From the NCBI RefSeq assembly GCF_036840915.1, contig NZ_CP085725.1, positions 806,001-870,000 on the forward strand: a stretch of DNA of 64,000 nucleotides. Direction: 5' to 3'. This document shows positions 40,908 through 52,007 of the stretch, piece by piece; the first letter of the stretch is position 1, and each line of letters opens with the position of its first letter. The notes under the pieces are model-generated. The model had not been told where the DNA came from. It searched no databases and saw nothing but the letters and a program-made list of their open reading frames with translations. This stretch comes from Flavobacterium hankyongi. Lineage in GTDB: Bacteria; Bacteroidota; Bacteroidia; Flavobacteriales; Flavobacteriaceae. Position numbers and translations under genes: made by a program.

Positions 40908-42362
40908 ATGAAGAAAATCTACTTTTTATTACTATTAAATTCCGCAATTTTCACAGCTCAAACTCAAATAGGATCGGCTATTAATGGTGAAGCAGCAGAT
41001 GATTGGAGTGGCTGGAGCATTTCCTTATCTTCAGACGGTAGTATTATAGCTATTGGTGCTAGAAATAATGACGGAAATGGTTCTAATTCGGGGCATGTAC
41101 GCGTTTATCAAAATGTATCAGGAGTTTGGACACAAATAGGCGCTGATATTAATGGTGAAGCTGTAGACGATATTAGTGGTGACAGTGTTTCCTTATCATC
41201 CGATGGTAGTATTGTAGCGATTGGTGCTTCTCGTAATGATGGAAATGGTAATAGTTCTGGTCATGTGCGTGTGTATCAAAACATTTCAGGCATTTGGACA
41301 CAAATTGGCGCTGATATTAATGGTGAAGCAATGTATGATGAAAGTGGCTCAAGTATTTCCTTATCTTCAGACGGCAGCATTGTAGCGATTGGTGCTTCTT
41401 ACAATGCTGGTAATGGTGCTGGTTCTGGCCATGTTCGTGTGTATCGAAATATTTCAGGTGTTTGGACACAAATAGGTGCTGATATTGATGGTGAAGCAGC
41501 AGGAGATCGAAGTGGTTTAAGTGTTTCTTTATCATCCGATGGAAGTATTGTAGCTATGGGTTCCCCATATAGTACTGGATCGGGTCATGTCCGCGTGTAT
41601 CAAAATGTGTCAGGTGTTTGGACAAAAATAGGATCCAATATTAATGCTGAAGCTGGAATTAATTTTGGTTCGAGTATTTCCTTATCATCCGATGGAAGTA
41701 TCGTAGCTATTGGTGCTCCTTTTAGTGATGAAAATGGTAATAATACCGGCCATGTACGTGTATATCAAAATCTGTCTGGCGTTTGGACACAAATAGGATC
41801 TAATATTGTTGGAGAAGCCGCAGGAGATCGAAGCGGCTATAATATTTCTTTATCATCCGATGGAAGTATATTGGCTATTGGTGCTTATCAAAATGACGGC
41901 AATGGTTCTAATTCGGGACATGTACGCGCTTATCGAAATGTATCCGGTGTTTGGACACAAATAGGAACAGATATTAATGGAGAAGCTGCTACTGATTATT
42001 GTGGTTATAGCGTTTCCTTATCATCAAACGGAGGTGTCCTGGCTACAGGTGCTTATCTTAATGATACTAATGGTTCTAATTCTGGTAATGTAAGAGTATA
42101 TGATTTAACAACTGTCTTATCTTCAGATTCTTTCATTCAAACCAATTTTTTAATTTACCCAAATCCCTCAAATGGAATTATAAATATTTCTTTAGAAAAT
42201 AATTTAAAATTAAAAAAAGTGAATATTTATAACCAATTAGGTCAATTAGTAAAAACAACAGCAACTAATGTAATATCTGCATCAGAATTAGCAAAAGAGA
42301 CTTACTATATAGAGGTTATTACTAATCAAGGAAAAGCAACAAAGAAAATTATAGTAGAATAA
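40908..42362 (+). CDS. T9SS-secreted repeat protein, tandem copy 1
   Basis: This 484-aa protein has a signal peptide (MKKIYFLLLLNSAIFTAQTQ) and about eight repeats of roughly 50 aa with the pattern IGxDINGEA..D.SG.SVSLSSDGSI, then IAIGA..NDGNG..SGHVRVYQN, then ISGVWTQIG. A C-terminal type A sorting domain (FLIYPNPSNGIINISLENNL...KKIIVE) directs it to the type IX secretion system. The repeats resemble FG-GAP/beta-propeller blades. It is an adhesin or surface-scaffold candidate. The next gene is a clear paralogue. Confidence 0.88.
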   Translation: MKKIYFLLLLNSAIFTAQTQIGSAINGEAADDWSGWSISLSSDGSIIAIGARNNDGNGSNSGHVRVYQNVSGVWTQIGADINGEAVDDISGDSVSLSSDGSIVAIGASRNDGNGNSSGHVRVYQNISGIWTQIGADINGEAMYDESGSSISLSSDGSIVAIGASYNAGNGAGSGHVRVYRNISGVWTQIGADIDGEAAGDRSGLSVSLSSDGSIVAMGSPYSTGSGHVRVYQNVSGVWTKIGSNINAEAGINFGSSISLSSDGSIVAIGAPFSDENGNNTGHVRVYQNLSGVWTQIGSNIVGEAAGDRSGYNISLSSDGSILAIGAYQNDGNGSNSGHVRAYRNVSGVWTQIGTDINGEAATDYCGYSVSLSSNGGVLATGAYLNDTNGSNSGNVRVYDLTTVLSSDSFIQTNFLIYPNPSNGIINISLENNLKLKKVNIYNQLGQLVKTTATNVISASELAKETYYIEVITNQGKATKKIIVE

Positions 42363-42658
42363 TTTTAAAAAGTAACCCACTAGGTCTAATTAAATAGTCG
42401 ATATCGTAGACGAGTATTAGAACTACTAAACAATTTCTATAAAAAGCAAAATCTTAGTCTTAATTCTAAAAACAAAATACTCCCGAATTGGGAATTTTAT
42501 TTTTACTTACTAAAGTGGATTCAAACTTTTAAAGTGAAGAATCAAAAACGAATATATTCAAATTATATACGCTTTTCAGCTAAATCATTACGTTTATGTA
42601 TTTGTTTTAATAAATGAATTTAATTGTGTTCTTTTGCCTAAATTTTTAAAAAAAATAA

Positions 42659-44131
42659 ATGAAAAAAATTTACTATTTACTATTTCTTAGTTCTTTAACA
42701 TCTTTAGCTCAAACTCAAATAGGATCTGATATTAATGGAGAAGCTACAAATGATTATAGTGGTCGCAGTGTTTCTTTATCATCAGATGGAACTATTGTAG
42801 CCATTGGCGCCGCTCAAAATAATGGAAGTGGTACTGATGATGCAGGCCATGTTCGTGTATATCAAAATATATCAGGGATTTGGACGCAAATAGGATCAGA
42901 TATTAATGGAGAAGCTGATGTTGATTTAAGCGGTGTTTGTGTTTCTTTATCATCAGATGGAAGTATTGTAGCTATTGGGGCTAATGCAAATGATGGAAAT
43001 GGTAATCTTTCCGGCCATGTTCGTGTGTATCAAAATATTTCAGGGGTTTGGACAAAAATAGGAGCTGACATTGACGGAGAAGCCGCGTATGATCAAAGTG
43101 GTGAAAGTGTTTCCTTATCATCTAATGGAAACATTGTAGCTATAGGTGCTCGTTATAATGCCGGAAATGGTACTGATTCAGGTCATGTTCGTGTGTATCA
43201 AAATATATCTGGTGTTTGGACAAAAATAGGAGCTGATATTAATGGAGAAGCTGCAGGTGATTATAGTGGTTATAGTGTTTCTTTGTCATCAGATGGAAGT
43301 ATTGTAGCTATTGGGGCTTATCAAAATGATGGAAACGGTTCTAATTCAGGTCATGTTCGTGTGTATCAAAATATATCTGGTGTTTGGACAAAAATAGGAG
43401 CTGATATTAATGGAGAAGCGGCAAATGATAATAGTGGTAGAAGTGTTTCTTTGTCATCAGATGGAAGTATTGTAGCTATTGGTGCTCGACTAAATGACGG
43501 GAATGGTACTGATTCTGGTCATGTTCGTGTTTACAAGAATATTTCAGGATTGTGGACACAAATAGGAGCTGATATTAATGGTGAGGCTGCAAATGATTAT
43601 AGTGGTCACAGCGTTTCCTTATCATCAGATGGAAGTATTGTTGCTATTGGGGCTTATCAAAATGATGGAAACGGCACTGATTCAGGCCATGTCCGTGTGT
43701 ATCAATATATTTCAGGAGTTTGGACAAAAATCGGAACAGATATTGACGGAGAAGCTGCAGGTGATTATTGTGGTTATGGTATATCATTATCATCAAATGG
43801 AAATATTCTAGCTGTTGGTTCTAATTATAGTGACGCAAATGGTACTAATTCAGGTCAGGTACGAGTATATAATTTAGGAGTTGTTTTAGCTTCCGATACT
43901 TTTGTACAAACTAATTTTTCTATTTATCCAAATCCTTCAAATGGAATTGTGAATATCTCTTTGAAAAACAATTTACAATTAGAAAAAGTAAACATTTATA
44001 ACCAATTAGGTCAACTTGTAAAAACAACAGCAACTAATGTAATACATACTTCAGAATTAACAAAAGGAGCGTATTATGTAGAAGTTTTTACAAACCAAGG
44101 AAAAGCAACAAAGAAAATTATAGTAGAATAA
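42659..44131 (+). CDS. T9SS-secreted repeat protein, tandem copy 2
   Basis: This 490-aa paralogue of the preceding gene has the same signal peptide style, repeat consensus and C-terminal sorting domain (SIYPNPSNGIVNISLKNNLQ). The upstream 100 bp also resemble those of copy 1 (TTCAAATTAT.TACG.TTTTCA), so promoter and gene were duplicated together. Repeats are more uniform than in copy 1, suggesting continuing homogenisation. Confidence 0.88.
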   Translation: MKKIYYLLFLSSLTSLAQTQIGSDINGEATNDYSGRSVSLSSDGTIVAIGAAQNNGSGTDDAGHVRVYQNISGIWTQIGSDINGEADVDLSGVCVSLSSDGSIVAIGANANDGNGNLSGHVRVYQNISGVWTKIGADIDGEAAYDQSGESVSLSSNGNIVAIGARYNAGNGTDSGHVRVYQNISGVWTKIGADINGEAAGDYSGYSVSLSSDGSIVAIGAYQNDGNGSNSGHVRVYQNISGVWTKIGADINGEAANDNSGRSVSLSSDGSIVAIGARLNDGNGTDSGHVRVYKNISGLWTQIGADINGEAANDYSGHSVSLSSDGSIVAIGAYQNDGNGTDSGHVRVYQYISGVWTKIGTDIDGEAAGDYCGYGISLSSNGNILAVGSNYSDANGTNSGQVRVYNLGVVLASDTFVQTNFSIYPNPSNGIVNISLKNNLQLEKVNIYNQLGQLVKTTATNVIHTSELTKGAYYVEVFTNQGKATKKIIVE

Positions 44132-44151
44132 TTTCAAATCACTTTAATAAT

Positions 44152-44192
44152 AAAAAAGCTGTCTTATTTTAGGTAACGAGACGGCTTTTTTT
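44152..44192 (+). terminator. intrinsic terminator
   Basis: AAAAAAGCTGTCT and AGACGGCTTTTTT (one G-T pair) flank a loop, 20 nt after the stop of repeat-protein copy 2. Confidence 0.8.
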
Positions 44193-44320
44193 ATTTCACT
44201 AAAATTTATTTCCATTGATTGATTACGTTACATAATATTAATAGTTCAGCAACGATTACGCTAATTACTTTGTTTAGTCATTTTTACTCGGGTTGAATAC
44301 GAAGTACCTTAGAAATTTAG

Positions 44321-44434
44321 GATAACTTAGAAGTAGTAGCGCAAGACTCTATTGATTTATTGGAAATTTACAAACAATTAAATTTAAAAGATTTAGATAT
44401 TTTAGAAGCTTCAATTTGTGCACTCACAAAATGA
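44321..44434 (+). pseudogene. short gene remnant
   Basis: An open stretch without a start reads DNLEVVAQDSIDLLEIYKQL, followed by NLKDLDILEASICALTK and a stop. It looks like a coding fragment but is too short to assign. Nothing else is visible in 44193-44511. Confidence 0.3.
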
Positions 44435-44511
44435 TGAAGAAATTAGTAATCAAAACAAAATCTGCTATTAGAGGTGAATTATTGAGTGGAAAATTAAATA
44501 CCACAAATATA

Positions 44512-44546
44512 AAAAAGCTACAACTCATATGAATTGTAGCTTTTTT
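44512..44546. terminator. bidirectional intrinsic terminator
   Basis: GCTACAA and TTGTAGC form a stem flanked by A and T runs, about 100 nt after the collagen-like gene's stop. Confidence 0.78.
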
Positions 44547-44645
44547 GTAATTAATTATTTTGAATCTTTAAACTCTTATCAAAACATCTAATCATATGTT
44601 ATAAAAATTTTATACACAAAATAAGAAATAAGATTTAAAAGATTA

Positions 44646-47537
44646 TTACCAATACATTCCTAAAATATTCCAACTTGTTCCATCACTAATTAATTGAACC
44701 CAACTGATGTTAGATAATGTAGTTGCAGAGATATCCGTTGTTCCAGAAGGAGTTGTATAGAATCCGAAGAACAAATCACTGCCATTTGTCAATACATTGA
44801 TTGATTGTGGAGAAGAAGTTGAAGTAGATGTAATATAAATCATTTTACCTATTCCAACTGCACTTGCACTTGGCAATGTAAATGTAACAACGGAATTGCT
44901 GCTATTTTTTACAATAAGATTATTGGTGGCATCACCTGAAGTAATTGTGTAATCAGCTGTTTTAGACATAAAGCTGAATGCCATAGTTGCAGGAGAGCCT
45001 GCTGGGCCTTGCAAACCCTGAGGACCTTGTGGACCTTGTGGACCCATTGGACCTGTTGCTCCATCTAAACCATCATTACCTGCTGGACCTTGTGGACCCA
45101 TTGGACCTGTTGCTCCATCTAAACCATCATTACCTGCTGGACCTTGTGGACCCATTGGACCTGTAGCTCCATCTAAACCGTTTACTCCTGCTGGACCTTG
45201 TGGACCCATTGGACCTGTTGCTCCATCTAAACCATCATTACCTGCTGGACCTTGTGGACCCATTGGACCTGTAGCTCCATCTAAACCGTTTACTCCTGCT
45301 GGACCTTGTGGACCCATTGGACCTGTTGCTCCGTCTAATCCATTTACTCCTGCTGGACCTTGTGGACCCATTGGACCTGTTGCTCCGTCTAATCCATTTA
45401 CTCCTGCTGGACCTTGTGGACCCATCGGACCTGTTGCTCCGTCTAAACCATCATTACCTGCTGGACCTTGTGGACCCATTGGACCTGTAGCTCCATCTAA
45501 TCCATTTACTCCTGCTGGACCTTGTGGACCCATCGGACCTGTTGCTCCGTCTAATCCATTTATTCCATCAACACCGTTTAATCCTGCTGGACCTTGCGGA
45601 CCCATTGGACCTGTTGCTCCGTCTAAACCATTAATTCCATCAACGCCGTTTAATCCTGCTGGACCTTGAGGACCCATCGGACCTGTAGCTCCATCTAATC
45701 CATTTACTCCTGCTGGACCTTGAGGACCCATCGGACCTGTAGCTCCATCTAATCCATTTACTCCTGCTGGACCTTGTGGACCCATTGGACCTGTTGCTCC
45801 ATCTAAACCATCATTACCTGCTGGACCTTGTGGACCCATTGGACCTGTTGCTCCGTCTAATCCATTTACTCCTGCTGGACCTTGTGGACCCATTGGACCT
45901 GTTGCTCCATCTAAACCATCATTACCTGCTGGACCTTGTGGACCCATTGGACCTGTAGCTCCATCTAAACCGTTTATTCCATCAACACCGTTTAATCCTG
46001 CTGGACCTTGTGGACCCATTGGACCTGTTGCTCCATCTAAACCATCATTACCTGCTGGACCTTGTGGACCCATTGGACCTGTAGCTCCATCTAAACCGTT
46101 TACTCCTGCTGGACCTTGTGGACCCATTGGACCTGTTGCTCCGTCTAATCCATTTACTCCTGCTGGACCTTGTGGACCCATTGGACCTGTTGCTCCGTCT
46201 AATCCATTTACTCCTGCTGGACCTTGTGGACCCATCGGACCTGTTGCTCCGTCTAAACCATCATTACCTGCTGGACCTTGTGGACCCATTGGACCTGTAG
46301 CTCCATCTAATCCATTTACTCCTGCTGGACCTTGTGGACCCATTGGACCTGTTGCTCCGTCTAATCCATTTACTCCTGCTGGACCTTGTGGCCCCATTGG
46401 ACCTGTTGCTCCATCAACACCGTTTAATCCTGCTGGACCTTGTGGACCCATTGGACCTGTTGCTCCATCTAAACCGTTTACTCCTGCTGGACCTTGTGGA
46501 CCCATTGGACCTGTTGCTCCATCTAAACCATCATTACCTGCTGGACCTTGTGGACCCATTGGACCTGTAGCTCCATCTAAACCGTTTACTCCTGCTGGAC
46601 CTTGTGGACCCATTGGACCTGTTGCTCCATCTAAACCGTTTACTCCTGCTGGACCTTGTGGACCCATTGGACCTGTTGCTCCATCTAATCCATTTACTCC
46701 TGCTGGACCTTGTGGACCCATTGGACCTGTTGCTCCGTCTAATCCATTTACTCCTGCTGGACCTTGTGGACCCATTGGACCTGTTGCTCCGTCTAATCCA
46801 TTTACTCCTGCTGGACCTTGTGGACCCATCGGACCTGTTGCTCCGTCTAAACCATTAATTCCATCAACGCCGTTTAATCCTGCTGGACCTTGTGGACCCA
46901 TAGGGCCTGTTGCTCCGTCTAATCCATTCACTCCTGCTGGACCTTGTGGACCCATTGGACCTGTTGCTCCATCTAAACCATCATTACCTGCTGGACCTTG
47001 TGGCCCCATTGGACCTGTTGCTCCGTCTAATCCATTTACTCCTGCTGGACCTTGAGGACCCATCGGACCTGTAGCTCCATCTAAACCATCATTACCTGCT
47101 GGACCTTGAGGACCTGCTGGACCAGGAATTGAACTACCTGAATTTAAAGCATAAAGAGCATAAGGAACACTCATTAATTGAGAGACACCAACGATTGTGT
47201 ATGAATTTCCACCTGTTGGATCTGTTTCCGTTTTAATAAAGTAAGGACCAGTTGCCCAATTTATTGCATTATAAGTACCAATTATTGGTGTTCCATTACC
47301 TATTTCTAATGTAACCAATCCATTAATATTTGAAATGGGAGCCTGTGTTTCTACATAAGCTTCTGTACCAACAACAGAACCTTGTAAAATGCTAATTCTC
47401 ATCCCAACGGCTTGGTTAGTAATCAAATTGTTTGAGGAATTTCTTATTACCGCTTGGTAACTCATATAATTCTGACTCTGTGAAAAGGCTGCTATAGAAA
47501 CAAATAACAGCAATGCTAAGTAGTATATTTTTTTCAT
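44646..47537 (-). CDS. secreted collagen-like protein with ~39 repeats
   Basis: This 963-aa protein has a signal peptide ([20 protein letters not shown]) and an N-terminal domain of about 115 aa ([20 protein letters not shown]...) common in Bacteroidota surface proteins. About 700 aa of Gly-X-Y follows, in near-identical 18-aa units [18 protein letters not shown], with N-D, V-N or L-N variants and a few inserted GVDGIN units. A C-terminal beta-rich domain of about 105 aa ([20 protein letters not shown]...) probably trimerises it. The 54-bp DNA repeats are almost identical and prone to length change. A 161-aa T9SS protein gene lies 3 nt upstream of its start. Confidence 0.92.
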   Translation of the reverse strand: MKKIYYLALLLFVSIAAFSQSQNYMSYQAVIRNSSNNLITNQAVGMRISILQGSVVGTEAYVETQAPISNINGLVTLEIGNGTPIIGTYNAINWATGPYFIKTETDPTGGNSYTIVGVSQLMSVPYALYALNSGSSIPGPAGPQGPAGNDGLDGATGPMGPQGPAGVNGLDGATGPMGPQGPAGNDGLDGATGPMGPQGPAGVNGLDGATGPMGPQGPAGLNGVDGINGLDGATGPMGPQGPAGVNGLDGATGPMGPQGPAGVNGLDGATGPMGPQGPAGVNGLDGATGPMGPQGPAGVNGLDGATGPMGPQGPAGVNGLDGATGPMGPQGPAGNDGLDGATGPMGPQGPAGVNGLDGATGPMGPQGPAGLNGVDGATGPMGPQGPAGVNGLDGATGPMGPQGPAGVNGLDGATGPMGPQGPAGNDGLDGATGPMGPQGPAGVNGLDGATGPMGPQGPAGVNGLDGATGPMGPQGPAGVNGLDGATGPMGPQGPAGNDGLDGATGPMGPQGPAGLNGVDGINGLDGATGPMGPQGPAGNDGLDGATGPMGPQGPAGVNGLDGATGPMGPQGPAGNDGLDGATGPMGPQGPAGVNGLDGATGPMGPQGPAGVNGLDGATGPMGPQGPAGLNGVDGINGLDGATGPMGPQGPAGLNGVDGINGLDGATGPMGPQGPAGVNGLDGATGPMGPQGPAGNDGLDGATGPMGPQGPAGVNGLDGATGPMGPQGPAGVNGLDGATGPMGPQGPAGVNGLDGATGPMGPQGPAGNDGLDGATGPMGPQGPAGVNGLDGATGPMGPQGPAGNDGLDGATGPMGPQGPAGNDGLDGATGPMGPQGPQGPQGLQGPAGSPATMAFSFMSKTADYTITSGDATNNLIVKNSSNSVVTFTLPSASAVGIGKMIYITSTSTSSPQSINVLTNGSDLFFGFYTTPSGTTDISATTLSNISWVQLISDGTSWNILGMYW

Positions 47538-47540
47538 ATT

Positions 47541-48026
47541 TTATTTACTTAATTGTTTATTTTTTATGATTTTAAAAGTTTTGACCTCTTTTTCTTTGTC
47601 TATAACTTTAAACAAATAAATTGCCTCTGGATAATTATCCATTTGAACTATTGTTAAACTATCATAAATTTTATTACTCTCTAACAATCTTCCATTCATG
47701 TCAAACAATCGATATTGAAGAGATTCAAAACTAGATTCTTTTACTTTCAAGTAAATCTTATCTGTTGTTGGGTTCGGATACACCGATAATTCTAAACTAA
47801 TATTAAAATTATCTAATCCCAATACCGTCTGAATTTCAAATGGTTGTTCTGCCCCTGGCGATAAATTAGCGTTACCTCCATTAACCGTTTTGTAAAATAG
47901 TTGACCTACGGAATAGCTTACACTACCGTTAGCACCTGAGGAATTGCCTCCCGAGGACAAAACCGATTCTTGAGCATATATCTGTGTCACAGATAAATAC
48001 ACTCCAATGAGTAATAATTTTTTCAT
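47541..48026 (-). CDS. small T9SS-sorted secreted protein
   Basis: This 161-aa protein has a signal peptide (MKKLLLIGVYLSVTQIYAQE), a short mature part (GSVSYSVGQLFYKTVNGGNA) and a type A sorting domain (LSVYPNPTTDKIYLKVKESS...). The SYSVGQ...EQPFEI pattern is a common Flavobacteriaceae module upstream of such sorting domains. It is co-transcribed with the collagen-like gene 3 nt downstream, so both may form one surface structure. Confidence 0.85.
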   Translation of the reverse strand: MKKLLLIGVYLSVTQIYAQESVLSSGGNSSGANGSVSYSVGQLFYKTVNGGNANLSPGAEQPFEIQTVLGLDNFNISLELSVYPNPTTDKIYLKVKESSFESLQYRLFDMNGRLLESNKIYDSLTIVQMDNYPEAIYLFKVIDKEKEVKTFKIIKNKQLSK

Positions 48027-48307
48027 TTTGAATAGTTTTTAAGTTTTTTAGAGTTAGATATAAGAAGACAAAAAGTGTACTTAAACTCTTAAAATGTTTA
48101 TTTATTAAAATTATCCAAAAAACAATAGAGAAAGAATAGATTGATAGTCCAACTTAACAGTTGCCTAATAGACGAGTTTAAGTGGTATTCTTTTAAGAAT
48201 AAGTGGATAAAAAAAACAAGAAGTGATTATAAAATAGAGTAAAAATTGATTAAAAAAAAAGGAAAAATAACTTGTATTCATCTTAAAATCAGATTTTTAT
48301 TAAAAAA

Positions 48308-48361
48308 AATAATATTCATTAATAATATGCTTAATTAAGCATATTATTAATGAATATTATT
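48308..48361. repeat. 54-bp perfect AT-rich palindrome
   Basis: Two 27-nt arms (inner ends GCTTAA/TTAAGC) are exact reverse complements with no spacer. It lies in an 800-nt interval with no intact gene, 280 nt upstream of the T9SS/collagen unit. It could extrude as a cruciform, act as a terminator or bind a protein. Confidence 0.8.
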
Positions 48362-48414
48362 AAAATTTATACTCTAGTTTAACCCTATTTTTTCACTTTC
48401 AACAGCATCTGTCA

Positions 48415-48546
48415 TTACACAAGTTTATCTGAACAATGAGGTAAACCTAAATTATGTCCAAATTCATCAACCGCTACTTTTCCAAAACGTGTAAAATGTT
48501 TTTTGGGATTGGAATGTTGAAAACAAAACATACATTCCTTAAACAT
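48415..48546 (-). pseudogene. archaemetzincin-like metalloprotease remnant
   Basis: A 43-codon frame ends VAVDEFGHNLGLPHCSDKLV. It matches the zinc-site region of archaemetzincins (HExxHxxGLxHC), but the first His is replaced by Asp and nearly all of the protein is missing. It is best read as a decayed fragment. Nothing else recognisable is in 48027-48771 apart from the palindrome at 48308. Confidence 0.55.
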
Positions 48547-48771
48547 TGTGTATATTGATTAATCCACAATTTTCTTGTCACACGTAGTGATGCAAAAGCT
48601 AATCTATAAAAGAAACACTATCATAGTCTTGCAAAATAGTGTAAAAACACAACAAACTTTTACGTTCTTTGGGTAGCGGATTTACAATTTTCTTTTGAAG
48701 TCCCCTCGTCTTTTTGATTTGAGTTATGGAAAAAAATACTAAGTGCAACAAGACTGCAATATGAAATCATC

Positions 48772-48805
48772 AAAAAAGCCGCTCCAATTGGGACGGCTTT
48801 CTTTA
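48772..48805 (-). terminator. intrinsic terminator after the E1 gene
   Basis: AAAAAAGCCG and CGGCTTTCTTT flank a 12-nt loop just below the stop of the E1 dehydrogenase gene. Confidence 0.72.
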
Positions 48806-48821
48806 TTATGATTGGCTCTTT

Positions 48822-50798
48822 TTAGTACGCCAACAATTCTTTCAATTCGGTTTCAAATCGTTCTTTCGGCAAATATTGATCTTCTAACGATTTCATAAAA
48901 GGAATAGCTGATTCTAAACTTCCTACCCTTTTTACAGGAGCATCTAAATGTTCAAAACAGTTTTCCATAATCATAGAAGAAATATCACTAGCAACTCCAC
49001 CAAACAATGTATCTTCTTGAAGGATAATCACACGGTTAGTTTTTTTAACAGAAGTATAAATTGCTTCCCAATCTAATGGCTGCAATGAACGTAAATCTAA
49101 TAAATCAGCTGAAATTTCAGGGTTTTTAGCTAATGTTTCTAAAGCCCAATGCACGCCTGCTCCAAAAGAGATAATAGTCACGTCATTACCTTCTTTTAGT
49201 AACGATGCTTTCCCTAATGGTAGTGTATAATAATCTTTAGGGACATCTTGATAAACACTTCTGTACAATTGTTTGTGCTCAAAGAACATTACTGGATTTG
49301 GATCATTAATTGCTGTTGCTAATAATCCTTTAGCATCATAAGGAAATGCAGGATAAACTACTTTTAATCCTGGTGTTTTAGTAAACCAAGCTTCATTAGT
49401 CTGTGAGTGAAATGGTCCAGCTTGAGTACCACCCCCACAAGGCATACGCACTACCACATCTGATTTTTCTTGCCAACGATAGTGTTGTTTTGCTAATAAG
49501 TTTACAATTGGGTTAAATCCTGTCGAAACGAAATCGGCAAATTGCATTTCTACAACAGCTTTGTGTCCGTTGATAGACAATCCATTTGCAGCAGAAACAA
49601 TTACGCTTTCGCAGATTGGTGTATTACGAACTCGTTCTTTCCCAAACTTATCTACAAATCCTTCAGTAATTTTGAAAGCACCACCGTATTCGGCAATATC
49701 TTGTCCCATCACAACCAAATTAGGATGTCGTTCCATCGATTGACTTAATCCTTGTGAAATGGCATCAATTAAACGAATATTTTCTAACTCGTCAAAATGA
49801 TCAATTTGTTCGTATTCCCAAGGACAATATACATCGTTCAATTCTTCATCTAAATCAGCAACAATTGCAGGTTCTTCCTGAACTTTTGCCCAATCAGTAT
49901 CAATTTCTTTTTTAATTTCAGCACGGAAATCTTCGTCTTGCTCATCAGTTAAAACTGCTGTCGCTTTCAAATAACTTCTGTAGTTTTCTACTGGGTCTTT
50001 AATTGCCCACATATCCATTAATTCCTGAGGAACATATTTTGTACCACTCGCCTCCTCATGTCCACGCATACGGAAAGTCATAAACTCTAACAATACCGGA
50101 CGAGGATTGTCTACCATAGAAGCTTTTAATTCAGAAATCAAATTATATACTTCTAATATGTTATTACCATCAACCACATGGCTTTCCATACCATAACCAG
50201 CACCTCTATCCGCCAATTGCTTACAACGATACTGCTCATTTGTTGGGGTAGATAATCCATAACCGTTATTTTCAATAACAAATAAAACTGGTAAATCCCA
50301 TACAGAAGCCACATTTAAAGCCTCGTGAAAATCTCCTTCAGAAGTAGCACCTTCCCCTGTAAATACAGCAGTAACTTTTCCGTTTTTCTTTAATCTGTTG
50401 GCCAAAGCAATTCCGTCAGCTACACCCATTTGTGGACCAAGATGAGAAATCATACCTATAATATTGAATTCTTGTGTACCAAAGTGGAATGAACGGTCAC
50501 GTCCTTTTGTAAATCCGTTTCGTTTTCCTTGCCATTGTGAAAACAAGCGGTGTAACGGAATTTCTCTTGTTGTAAACACACCTAAGTTACGGTGCATTGG
50601 TAAAATATATTCGTCTTTATCTAAAACAGAAGTAATACCTACCGATATTGCTTCTTGACCAATTCCTGAAAACCATTTTGAAACTTTTCCTTGACGGATT
50701 AGAATCAACATTTTTTCTTCAATTAATCTTGGTTTTAATAACTTTTTATATAAATCTAAAAGCTGTTCGTTGGTTAAGTTCTTTCTTTCGAAATTCAT
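48822..50798 (-). CDS. fused alpha/beta E1 component of a 2-oxo acid dehydrogenase
   Basis: This 658-aa TPP enzyme joins both E1 subunits. The alpha part (about 1-330) has [20 protein letters not shown] and an Asn in [13 protein letters not shown], the TPP/Mg motif GDG...N. The beta part (about 335-658) has [20 protein letters not shown] and [20 protein letters not shown]. It decarboxylates a 2-oxo acid and transfers the acyl group to E2 lipoate. Such fusions are common in Flavobacteria and are usually assigned to branched-chain or pyruvate-type complexes. E2 and E3 are not nearby. It is a housekeeping gene. Confidence 0.9.
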   Translation of the reverse strand: MNFERKNLTNEQLLDLYKKLLKPRLIEEKMLILIRQGKVSKWFSGIGQEAISVGITSVLDKDEYILPMHRNLGVFTTREIPLHRLFSQWQGKRNGFTKGRDRSFHFGTQEFNIIGMISHLGPQMGVADGIALANRLKKNGKVTAVFTGEGATSEGDFHEALNVASVWDLPVLFVIENNGYGLSTPTNEQYRCKQLADRGAGYGMESHVVDGNNILEVYNLISELKASMVDNPRPVLLEFMTFRMRGHEEASGTKYVPQELMDMWAIKDPVENYRSYLKATAVLTDEQDEDFRAEIKKEIDTDWAKVQEEPAIVADLDEELNDVYCPWEYEQIDHFDELENIRLIDAISQGLSQSMERHPNLVVMGQDIAEYGGAFKITEGFVDKFGKERVRNTPICESVIVSAANGLSINGHKAVVEMQFADFVSTGFNPIVNLLAKQHYRWQEKSDVVVRMPCGGGTQAGPFHSQTNEAWFTKTPGLKVVYPAFPYDAKGLLATAINDPNPVMFFEHKQLYRSVYQDVPKDYYTLPLGKASLLKEGNDVTIISFGAGVHWALETLAKNPEISADLLDLRSLQPLDWEAIYTSVKKTNRVIILQEDTLFGGVASDISSMIMENCFEHLDAPVKRVGSLESAIPFMKSLEDQYLPKERFETELKELLAY

Positions 50799-50916
50799 TA
50801 CTAAATGGTTTTTTAAATCGATTCCAAAATTAATAAAAAATAACAGAAACTCTTGGCTTTGTTATATTTTTTTAAAATGTTGATAACTTTTAAAATTAAA
50901 TAAATAAATTTATATA

Positions 50917-50924
50917 TACATTTG
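50917..50924 (+). promoter_or_regulatory. TAnnTTTG promoter element for the IPNS-like gene
   Basis: TACATTTG fits the Bacteroidota -7 consensus, about 50 nt before the start at 50976. A -33 TTTG is not clear. Confidence 0.45.
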
Positions 50925-50975
50925 TAAAATCAAGGTATTCCCTTGAAATTAAGTTATTAACAAAAACTAAGTACA

Positions 50976-51929
50976 ATGCAAAACATTCCAAGTGTTGACT
51001 TACGTGATTTCCTATCGGGCGACCCGGTACGTAAACAAAAATTTGTAAATGAAATCGGAAAGGCATACGAAGAAATAGGCTTCGTAGCATTAAAAGGTCA
51101 TTTTTTAGATGACAAATTAGTTGAAGACTTATATTCAGAAGTGCGTAACTTCTTTTCGCTTCCACTTGAGACGAAAGAAAAATACGAAATTTCAGGTATT
51201 GGAGGACAAAGAGGCTATATTTCTTTTGGGAAAGAACATGCTAAAGGTCGTTCGGCTGGAGATTTAAAAGAGTTTTGGCATTTTGGTCAATATGTAGATG
51301 CTGATTCTAAGTATGCTACAGAATACCCAGCCAATGTTGAAGTAACAGAATTACCTCGCTTTAATGAAGTGGGTAAAGAAGCATACCAAATGCTTGAAAA
51401 AACTGGAGTTTATGTATTAAGAGCCTTGGCACTTTACATAGGACTTGATGAGTTTTATTTTGACCAATATGCTAATCAAGGAAACAGTATTTTAAGACCA
51501 ATCCACTACCCTCCTATTACTAGTGAACCTGCTGATGGTGCTGTTCGTGCTGCAGCCCATGGAGACATTAATTTAATTACCTTATTAATGGGTGCTCAAG
51601 GAAAAGGATTACAAGTACAAAATCATGAAGGTCAATGGATTGACGCAATTGCAGAACCTGATGAATTAGTAATTAACGTGGGAGATATGTTGTCTCGCCA
51701 CACTAACAATAAACTAAAATCAACTATTCACCAAGTGGTAAATCCACCAAGAGAATTATGGGGAACTTCTCGTTACTCAATTCCATTCTTTATGCACCCT
51801 GTTAGTGATATGTCACTAAACTGTTTGCCTGAATGTATTGATGAAAACAACCCAAAATTATATGAAGATATTACCGCTGGGGAATTCTTATATGAGCGTT
51901 TGGTTGATTTAGGATTGATTAAAAAGTAA
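50976..51929 (+). CDS. isopenicillin-N-synthase-like 2OG-Fe(II) oxygenase
   Basis: This 317-aa protein has a DIOX_N domain (SVDLRDFLSGDPVRKQKFVN, then AYEEIGFVALKGHFL) and a 2OG-FeII core. AAAHGDINLITLLMGAQGKG has HxD, INVGDMLSRHTNNKLKSTIH has the distal His, and RYSIPFFMHP has the R-x-S motif for 2-oxoglutarate. The length is typical. It is widespread in Bacteroidota as a conserved gene of unknown substrate. It is divergent from the E1 gene. Confidence 0.88.
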   Translation: MQNIPSVDLRDFLSGDPVRKQKFVNEIGKAYEEIGFVALKGHFLDDKLVEDLYSEVRNFFSLPLETKEKYEISGIGGQRGYISFGKEHAKGRSAGDLKEFWHFGQYVDADSKYATEYPANVEVTELPRFNEVGKEAYQMLEKTGVYVLRALALYIGLDEFYFDQYANQGNSILRPIHYPPITSEPADGAVRAAAHGDINLITLLMGAQGKGLQVQNHEGQWIDAIAEPDELVINVGDMLSRHTNNKLKSTIHQVVNPPRELWGTSRYSIPFFMHPVSDMSLNCLPECIDENNPKLYEDITAGEFLYERLVDLGLIKK

Positions 51930-52007
51930 TTCTAGTATAAATTAAAAATTCCAAGTTCCATGAAATATTGGAATTTGGGATTTTTTATTTTTGTAATTTT
52001 ATAGAAC

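Noticed and set aside
44281..44320. Another Y RNA unit, because of CGAAGTAC near 44300
   Set aside because: The flanking stem and TTACTTCG motif are not present; the match is partial and lies beside a gene remnant.
45308..46858. Series of 60-84-codon plus-strand frames rich in Leu and Asp
   Set aside because: They are antisense shadows of the collagen-like repeats on the minus strand.
44998..47120. CRISPR-like array of regularly spaced repeats
   Set aside because: The 54-bp period encodes continuous Gly-X-Y protein sequence; there are no unique spacers and no cas genes.
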